From: JAXDJH01 sp034663635
GTDB taxonomy: Bacteria > Actinomycetota > CADDZG01 > WHSQ01
Direction: 5' to 3'
Length of the DNA stretch: 64,000 nucleotides
Assembly: GCA_034663635.1 (NCBI GenBank)
Contig: JAXDJH010000007.1
Coordinates: 1 to 64,000, forward strand
The notes beneath the pieces were generated by a model. The model was not told the origin of the DNA. It saw nothing but the letters and a program-made list of their open reading frames with translations, and did no database searches. How positions within the stretch are numbered: position 1 is the stretch's first letter; the number at the start of each line of letters is the position of its first letter. This document shows, one piece after another, positions 59,391 through 64,000 of the stretch. The position numbers were made by a program, and so were the translations under genes.

Positions 59391-60235
59391 GCACAGCGTC
59401 CCCCGCCATCCCGACCCATCCCGCCAGACGGCGTCTCGTACGCGGCCTTCTGCTGACGGTGATGTTCTTGTACATCTTCATCCTTTTGGTCGCTCCCTTC
59501 GCAGGCATCCTTCTGACCGCGATCAAGAACGGTTCCGCCGTCGTGTCGGAGACCTTCTCGAGGCCGGACGTGCGCCACGCTTACTGGCTGACCTTCGTGA
59601 TCACGATCGTGACCATGGTCATCACAACCATCTTCGGACTGATCACTGCCTACGTTTTGGCACGCCACAGGTTCTTCGGACGTCGACTGATGAACGCTCT
59701 CGTGGAACTTCCTCTCGCCGTATCCCCGGTCACGGTTGGGCTCATGGCCGTGCTTCTCTTCGGCCGAGGCGGCTGGTTCGAACCGTTCTTCGCCTCGCGC
59801 GGCATTCAAGTCATCTTCGCCCTGCCCTCGATGATCCTCGTCACGATCTTCATCTGCATCCCGTTCGTTATCCGAGAGGTCGGACCTGTGCTCGAAGAGC
59901 TCGGGACCAACGAAGAGGAAGCAGCCCGGACGCTCGGAGCTTCTCCGCTGCAGACGTTCTTCCGTGTGACTCTCCCGAACGTGCGGTGGGGCTTGCTCTA
60001 CGGCGCGGCCCTCGGCACTGCCCGGGCCCTCGGAGAGATCGGAGCCGTGCTGATCGTGAGCGGAGCGATCCAAGGTCAGACCGAGACGGCGACCCTTTAC
60101 ATCTTCAGAGCTTTCGAGGAGAGGCAGGACGCGTCCGGCAATGTCGTCGCCCTTTCGCTCGCGGCGGTCTCGATCTTGCTTCTCGTCGGGATCGAATTCT
60201 TCAAACACAGACGCAGTAAGGAGGCGAGGTCATGA
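59387..60235 (+). CDS. cysW: Sulfate ABC transporter permease, CysW-type
   Basis: A 282-residue permease pairing with CysT. EAA loop: EEEAARTLGASPLQTFFRVTLPNVRWGLLYG. ALVELPLAVSPVTVGLMAVLLFGRGGWFEPFF and ARALGEIGAVLIVSGAIQGQTETATLYIF match CysW. It starts and ends with four-base overlaps (ATGA) with cysT and the ATPase gene, showing strict translational coupling. Confidence 0.95.
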   Translation: MSTASPAIPTHPARRRLVRGLLLTVMFLYIFILLVAPFAGILLTAIKNGSAVVSETFSRPDVRHAYWLTFVITIVTMVITTIFGLITAYVLARHRFFGRRLMNALVELPLAVSPVTVGLMAVLLFGRGGWFEPFFASRGIQVIFALPSMILVTIFICIPFVIREVGPVLEELGTNEEEAARTLGASPLQTFFRVTLPNVRWGLLYGAALGTARALGEIGAVLIVSGAIQGQTETATLYIFRAFEERQDASGNVVALSLAAVSILLLVGIEFFKHRRSKEARS

Positions 60236-61314
60236 AACCAGCCATCGCGGTCGAGCATCTCGGGAAGACCTTCGGTGATTTCCGTGCCGTCGACGACGTG
60301 ACGTTCACGGTGGAGGAGGGCAAGATCACCGCGCTCCTCGGTCCCAGTGGATCGGGCAAGAGCACGGTCCTGCGGATGATCGCTGGGCTCGAAGACCCGA
60401 GCGAAGGCCGCATCTTCCTCGGCCCTCAAGACCTCACGCACGTGAGTGTTCAGGATCGGAGCGTGGGCTTCGTGTTCCAGCACTACGCCCTCTTCAGGCA
60501 CATGACGGTTCGCCAGAACATCGCGTTCGGCCTGACCGTTCGCAAGGAGCCACGCGACGCGAGGCTGAAGAGAGTCAATGAGCTTCTCGAGCTTGTGCAC
60601 CTCGGCCCCTTCGGTGACCGCTATCCGGATCAGTTGTCGGGTGGACAGCGACAGAGGGTCGCTCTTGCGCGCGCTCTGGCCCCTCGACCGGAGGTCTTGT
60701 TGCTCGACGAGCCGTTCGGAGCTCTCGATGCCCGCGTTCGCCAAGACCTGCGACGTTGGATCGACGAGCTGCACCGCGAGTTGGGCATCACAAGCGTTCT
60801 CGTAACACACGACCAGGAAGAAGCTCTCGAGCTCGCCAACACCGTCGTCGTCATGCATGAGGGCAAGGTCGAGCAAGTAGGGACGCCGGAGGAGGTCTAC
60901 GACCAGCCCGCGACACCTTTCGTCGCCGGTTTCGTCGGATCAGCCAACGTTCTCGAGGGCCTCGTGATCGGGGGCAAGGTCCAGTTCGGCGATGAACTGC
61001 TGGAAGGTGCATCGCACCTTTCCGACGGCTCCGCGGTTCACGCGTTCGTTAGACCACACGACGTCCGCGTCGGAACGGAGTCCATGAACGGAAGCTCCAG
61101 CGCTGCCACGGTCGACCGGATCATCAACCTGGGGTGGACGTCCAAGGTCTACGTCAGTTTGCCGGACGGACAGGCGCTCGTGGCCGAGGTTCCAAACGAG
61201 ACCTTGGCGGGTGTCGAAGAGGGCGCTTCGGTATTCGTCGACCTCCGCAACGCCAAGGTGTTCCAGCCGACGGGAACCGCGGGTGCCCCGCTGGACGAGC
61301 TCGCCTCTCTCTAG
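60232..61314 (+). CDS. cysA: Sulfate ABC transporter ATP-binding protein, CysA-type
   Basis: A 360-residue ATPase. Walker A GPSGSGKST, Q-loop FVFQHYALFRHMT, signature LSGGQRQRVALARAL, Walker B VLLLDEPFGALD and the switch His in VTHDQEEALELANTVVVMHEGKVEQVG. A TOBE-like C-terminal domain (AFVRPHDVRVGTES...GWTSKVYVSLPDGQALVAEVP) follows. Last gene of the sulfate operon. Confidence 0.96.
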   Translation: MKPAIAVEHLGKTFGDFRAVDDVTFTVEEGKITALLGPSGSGKSTVLRMIAGLEDPSEGRIFLGPQDLTHVSVQDRSVGFVFQHYALFRHMTVRQNIAFGLTVRKEPRDARLKRVNELLELVHLGPFGDRYPDQLSGGQRQRVALARALAPRPEVLLLDEPFGALDARVRQDLRRWIDELHRELGITSVLVTHDQEEALELANTVVVMHEGKVEQVGTPEEVYDQPATPFVAGFVGSANVLEGLVIGGKVQFGDELLEGASHLSDGSAVHAFVRPHDVRVGTESMNGSSSAATVDRIINLGWTSKVYVSLPDGQALVAEVPNETLAGVEEGASVFVDLRNAKVFQPTGTAGAPLDELASL

Positions 61315-61369
61315 GGCAGGACAAGCCTTTCGGTCGGAGAAATCTCTCCTCGGAGGATAGGAGGGATTC

Positions 61370-62491
61370 TTGCGCGGCTTAATAGCTTCAGCGGCTGCAA
61401 TGGTTCTGGTGACTTTCGCGGCCCCTTCTTCGGGCGCCGGACCCGAAGGCACCGGCATGGCGAGCGACAACGTTCAGCACGTTGCCACCATCCCGTTCGA
61501 CGCGGGCGCAGCGACCAGCGCGCGCCTGCTGGGGGACTACCTCTACGTTGCGGGCTCCAAGCAGTTCTCGATCTACGACGTCTCCGACCCTCTCAACCCG
61601 GCCCTCCAAAGCATCACGCCCGTCGGGTTCTTTTTCGCCAACGAGGACGTCGACACGAACGGCAAGATCCTGCTGCTCTCGGACGAACAAGGAGCGACTC
61701 ATTCGCTGCACGTCTATGACGTGGAGGACAAGACCGCTCCCGTCAAAGTGGCGACGGTGGCGAACGCGCCCGACCACACCTTTACCTGCGTGTTCCATTG
61801 CACCTATGCATACGGGGCTCGCGGTTCGATCATCGACTTACGCAATCCGACCAAGGCGAAGATGGTCGGCAACTGGTTCCCCGGTATGCAACCCGGCTAC
61901 GGATTCGACGTAACCGAAGTGTCGCCGGGAATCGTCTTGACCTCGAGCAGGCAGATGCATCTCCTCGATGCGCGCAAGGATGTGCTCAACCCAGAGTTCG
62001 TCGCATCCGGCTACACGACGGATGACAGGTTGATCCACTCGAACCGGTGGCCGAATCACGGGCGAGACCGCTTCTACCTGGTCCAGGCCGAGACGTTCGC
62101 TGAGACGCGATGCGACGAAGACTCTGGGGCATTCATGACGTGGGATACGCGCGGCTGGAGGAAGACGCGGACGTTCGAAGTCGCAGACGAATACCGAGCT
62201 GTGAACGGCAACTTCATAGACGGCAGCCCGCCGGCCAACGCTGCAGGATGCACCGCCATGTGGTTCCAAGAGCACCCCGACTTCGACGATGGAGGCTTGG
62301 TCGCCACCGCATGGTTCGAGCACGGCGCCCGTTTCCTGAGGGTCGGCCACGACGGAAAGATCTCTGAAGTCGGCTACTTCATGCCCGTCGGAGGATCGAC
62401 CATCGCCACCTACTGGATAACCGACGAGATCGTCTACGCCATAGATCTAGTACGAGGCATCGACATCCTGAGATTCACAGGAACCCCCTAA
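61370..62491 (+). CDS. Secreted LVIVD-repeat beta-propeller protein 3
   Basis: A 373-residue exported protein. TTG start, with GGAGGG just upstream. Signal peptide to about residue 22. Blades such as FSIYDVSDPLNPALQ, LHVYDVEDKTAPVKV and GSIIDLRNPTKAKMV. It shares with the proteins at 12801 and 39006 the blocks DHTFTCVFHCTYAYG, FDVTEVSPGIVLTSS, HSNRWPNHGRDRFYLVQ, CTAMWFQEHPDFDDGGLVATAWFEHGARFLRV and EVGYFMPVGGSTIATYW. Located 55 bases after cysA, so readthrough is possible, though a separate role is likely. Confidence 0.85.
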   Translation: MRGLIASAAAMVLVTFAAPSSGAGPEGTGMASDNVQHVATIPFDAGAATSARLLGDYLYVAGSKQFSIYDVSDPLNPALQSITPVGFFFANEDVDTNGKILLLSDEQGATHSLHVYDVEDKTAPVKVATVANAPDHTFTCVFHCTYAYGARGSIIDLRNPTKAKMVGNWFPGMQPGYGFDVTEVSPGIVLTSSRQMHLLDARKDVLNPEFVASGYTTDDRLIHSNRWPNHGRDRFYLVQAETFAETRCDEDSGAFMTWDTRGWRKTRTFEVADEYRAVNGNFIDGSPPANAAGCTAMWFQEHPDFDDGGLVATAWFEHGARFLRVGHDGKISEVGYFMPVGGSTIATYWITDEIVYAIDLVRGIDILRFTGTP

Positions 62492-62498
62492 CCCCCTG

Positions 62499-62545
62499 TT
62501 CTTTTCCACGCTGCGTGCCTCTAGGTCTCGCGATGTGGAAAAGAA
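62499..62545. terminator. Inverted repeat between convergent genes, possible terminator
   Basis: TTCTTTTCCAC (62499-62509) and GTGGAAAAGAA (62535-62545) are perfect 11-bp inverted repeats with a 25-base loop. They sit exactly between the 3' ends of the LVIVD gene and the CoxE-like gene. The A/T-rich outer arms could give a U-tract in either direction. The long loop makes it an atypical terminator. Confidence 0.55.
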
Positions 62546-62548
62546 GGG

Positions 62549-63895
62549 TCAAGTGAGGGTGGCTATGAAGTCCTCTAGCTGGCGGACGTTTCGAACCTCG
62601 ACCATCTCGTCGACGTGGGCCGCGTATTCCGACGCGGTCGAGTCTCCGGTGTCCCAGTCCTGCCGGCCCTCGGGGTTGAGCCAGTACGAGTGGCGCGCTC
62701 TATCCGACAGCTCCTTGAGCGCCCACGTCTTGCGGTCCCTGTAGTTGTTTCGGGCGTCCCCGAGGATCAGCAATGTCGTGCGCGGGCCGATGTCTTTCCC
62801 GTACGTCTCGAGGAAGCGGGCCAGAGACGTCCCGTAGTCCGAGTGACCGTCGTGCCACACAACCTCGGCCCCCGCATTCATTGCGTCGATACCGGCGAAG
62901 AAGTCTTCGTGCTCGAAGAAGCGAGTCACTTCGTCGATCGTGTCCACGAATGCAAAGGACCTCACCCGCGAGAACTGGGCCGAGAGCGAGTGCGTGAGCA
63001 TCAAGGCGAAGCGAGCGAAACGCGCCACCGATCCCGAGATATCGCAGAGGACGAAGAGCTCCGGCCGGTGAGGCGGCTTGTGCTTGAACGCTAGATCCAG
63101 CGGGACCCCCCCGGTGGATAGCGAGTGCCTGATAGTCCGGCGCATGTCCAGCTGCCCGATGCTCGCCCGGCGCCGTTTCATGGCCATTCGTGCGGCGAGC
63201 TTTCGAGCAAGCGGTCGGATCGCCCGGCGCAACTCGGCCATGTCGGCGGTCGCGCTCAGGAAGTTGACGTCTTCGGGCAGGGGAGAAACGGCGTAGCGGG
63301 CGACCGCCTCCGGCCCTCGATGCTCCGCGACGCGCCTCCGAGTTTCGTTCAACGTGCGGTCGCGGAAGTCTCGGATCCGTCGCTCGAACTCGTCGCGAAG
63401 CAGGCGTCGTTCGAGGGGCGAGAGAGCGTCGTCCACGTCTCCCGCTTCCCGCATCAACCGCGCGAGGAGGGAGGTGAGATCCAGAGCGCGCATCACTTCG
63501 TACTGCGAGTACCAGTCCTCGCTTCGAGCCGTCCCGAGACGCCCGAGCTCTCCGACCGCACGACGAGCGGCTTGACCCATCGCGTTGGCATCTCCGGAGA
63601 GCAGAGCTTGGAAGACCTCCTCGGTGACGGCATCACGCCCGATCGCCTCGGGTTCGTCGTGGGCCAAACCCTGCGGCCCCCGTCCGGTTCCGAAGTAGAG
63701 ATCGAAGAGAGTGTTGAAGGCCTGGCCGTGTGCATCGCTCTTGATCATTGTTGTCGCGAATGCAGCCTTGAAAGCGCCCTTGTTCTCGAAGGGGATGTGC
63801 TCCAGAGCCTTCAACGAGTCGATGGTCTCGGAGATCGAAACGGGGATGCCGGCCTCGCGCAGCGCGTGCGTGAAATCCAGCACACGATCCAGCAT
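62549..63895 (-). CDS. CoxE-like VWA-domain protein
   Basis: A 448-residue protein. The N-terminal helical half begins MLDRVLDFTHALREAGIPVSISETIDSLKALEHI, the usual start of CoxE-like proteins. The C-terminal VWA domain carries the MIDAS motif DISGSVARFARF, with HDGHSDYGTSLARFLETYG and LLILGDARNNYRD as later metal-site segments. Family members pair with a MoxR-type AAA+ ATPase to act as a chaperone for metalloenzyme assembly. The gene upstream on this strand runs out of the window and might be that partner. Confidence 0.9.
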   Translation of the reverse strand: MLDRVLDFTHALREAGIPVSISETIDSLKALEHIPFENKGAFKAAFATTMIKSDAHGQAFNTLFDLYFGTGRGPQGLAHDEPEAIGRDAVTEEVFQALLSGDANAMGQAARRAVGELGRLGTARSEDWYSQYEVMRALDLTSLLARLMREAGDVDDALSPLERRLLRDEFERRIRDFRDRTLNETRRRVAEHRGPEAVARYAVSPLPEDVNFLSATADMAELRRAIRPLARKLAARMAMKRRRASIGQLDMRRTIRHSLSTGGVPLDLAFKHKPPHRPELFVLCDISGSVARFARFALMLTHSLSAQFSRVRSFAFVDTIDEVTRFFEHEDFFAGIDAMNAGAEVVWHDGHSDYGTSLARFLETYGKDIGPRTTLLILGDARNNYRDRKTWALKELSDRARHSYWLNPEGRQDWDTGDSTASEYAAHVDEMVEVRNVRQLEDFIATLT

Positions 63896-63909
63896 TAGTG
63901 GCCCGCCAC

Positions 63910-64000
63910 TCAGTTCTTCTCGGGCGAGATCTTGAGGTGATCGGCGGCCTTTGTGATGTCGGACTGGTACTTGAGAAGGACCGGCAGTGTGCGCTTGAGA
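63910..64000 (-). CDS. C-terminal end of an unidentified protein (partial)
   Basis: The minus strand encodes an open frame entering from the window edge and ending ...LKRTLPVLLKYQSDITKAAD, then HLKISPEKN and a stop at 63912-63910, 15 bases upstream of the CoxE-like start. Only about 29 residues are visible, too few to identify. A MoxR-type ATPase would be expected from context, but the sequence does not show it. Confidence 0.5.
   Translation of the reverse strand, partial: LKRTLPVLLKYQSDITKAADHLKISPEKN

Noticed and set aside
58958..60208. Open frame of 416 codons antisense to the sulfate permease genes
   Set aside because: The plus strand encodes two clear ABC permeases with EAA loops and ATGA coupling. 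The antisense product is a charged, repetitive translation with no domain.
1..64000. CRISPR arrays, insertion sequences, integrases or transposases
   Set aside because: No regularly spaced repeats, no transposase or recombinase motifs and no terminal inverted repeats with target duplications were seen, despite the tRNA-linked repeats.

Overview
This 64 kb window is GC-rich, tightly packed and carries no ribosomal or phylogenetic marker operon. Its gene content points to an uncultured, probably deep-branching member of the Actinomycetota. The evidence is two LLM-type F420-dependent oxidoreductases, a Ddn-type deazaflavin protein, DUF2277, a sucraseferredoxin-like protein, a stand-alone LigD polymerase domain, many GTG/TTG starts and strong GGAGG-type ribosome sites. 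That assignment is inference. No integrase, transposase or CRISPR array was seen. No stretch longer than about 300 bases lacks a gene.

Layout. 1-2835: an operon of four secreted proteins, three of them clear tandem paralogues, closed by a strong terminator. 2853-8777: Mn-type superoxide dismutase, a sialidase-like secreted protein, pyruvate kinase, a small unknown protein and an RNB exoribonuclease. 8790-15318: a mosaic accessory region beside a tRNA-Val(TAC) gene. The 3' part of this tRNA is repeated at 10065-10108 (44 bp, identical) and 14591-14609 (19 bp). The region holds adenosine deaminase, four unknown membrane proteins, a phage-type DUF5131 remnant, a remnant of an FG-GAP gene, an LVIVD-repeat protein, a VOC protein and a lipoprotein. 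15349-28089: mixed enzymes (LLM oxidoreductase, CocE-type hydrolase, LigD polymerase domain, nucleotidyltransferase, M20 peptidase, DUF1697), a large beta-helix/FG-GAP secreted protein and a TetR operon with a recognisable promoter and palindrome. 28192-32147: a GH44-type glycosidase, then the most interesting locus: a 55-residue peptide gene (29926-30093) with an Asp-Gly-Thr repeat tail, a JmjC/cupin-4 oxygenase and a sucraseferredoxin-like Fe-S protein.

32153-41278: DUF4389, small membrane proteins, MsrA, a molybdopterin oxidoreductase, an M36-like metallopeptidase, a second LVIVD protein and a VanY-like M15 lipoprotein. 41436-47470: an Asp-rich secreted protein and a five-gene type IV pilin-like (minor pilin) operon with overlapping genes. 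47478-57013: DUF2277, MFS, a UvrD-like helicase, a cupredoxin/beta-helix/PLDc_N membrane lipoprotein, a second LLM enzyme, DUF983, an ECF sigma factor overlapping an O6-alkylguanine methyltransferase gene, and an atypical SDR. 57086-61314: a sulfate uptake operon (YezD, substrate-binding lipoprotein, CysT, CysW, CysA). 61370-64000: a third LVIVD protein, a CoxE-like VWA protein and the end of a further gene.

How the genes work together. A recurrent theme is the extracellular space: at least fifteen products carry signal peptides or lipoboxes, many are beta-propeller, beta-helix or repeat proteins, and a minor-pilin operon sits among them. The peptide-JmjC-ferredoxin trio is the best candidate for an undescribed system: a short acidic peptide whose repeated Asp/Thr tail may be hydroxylated by the adjacent Fe(II)/2-oxoglutarate enzyme.
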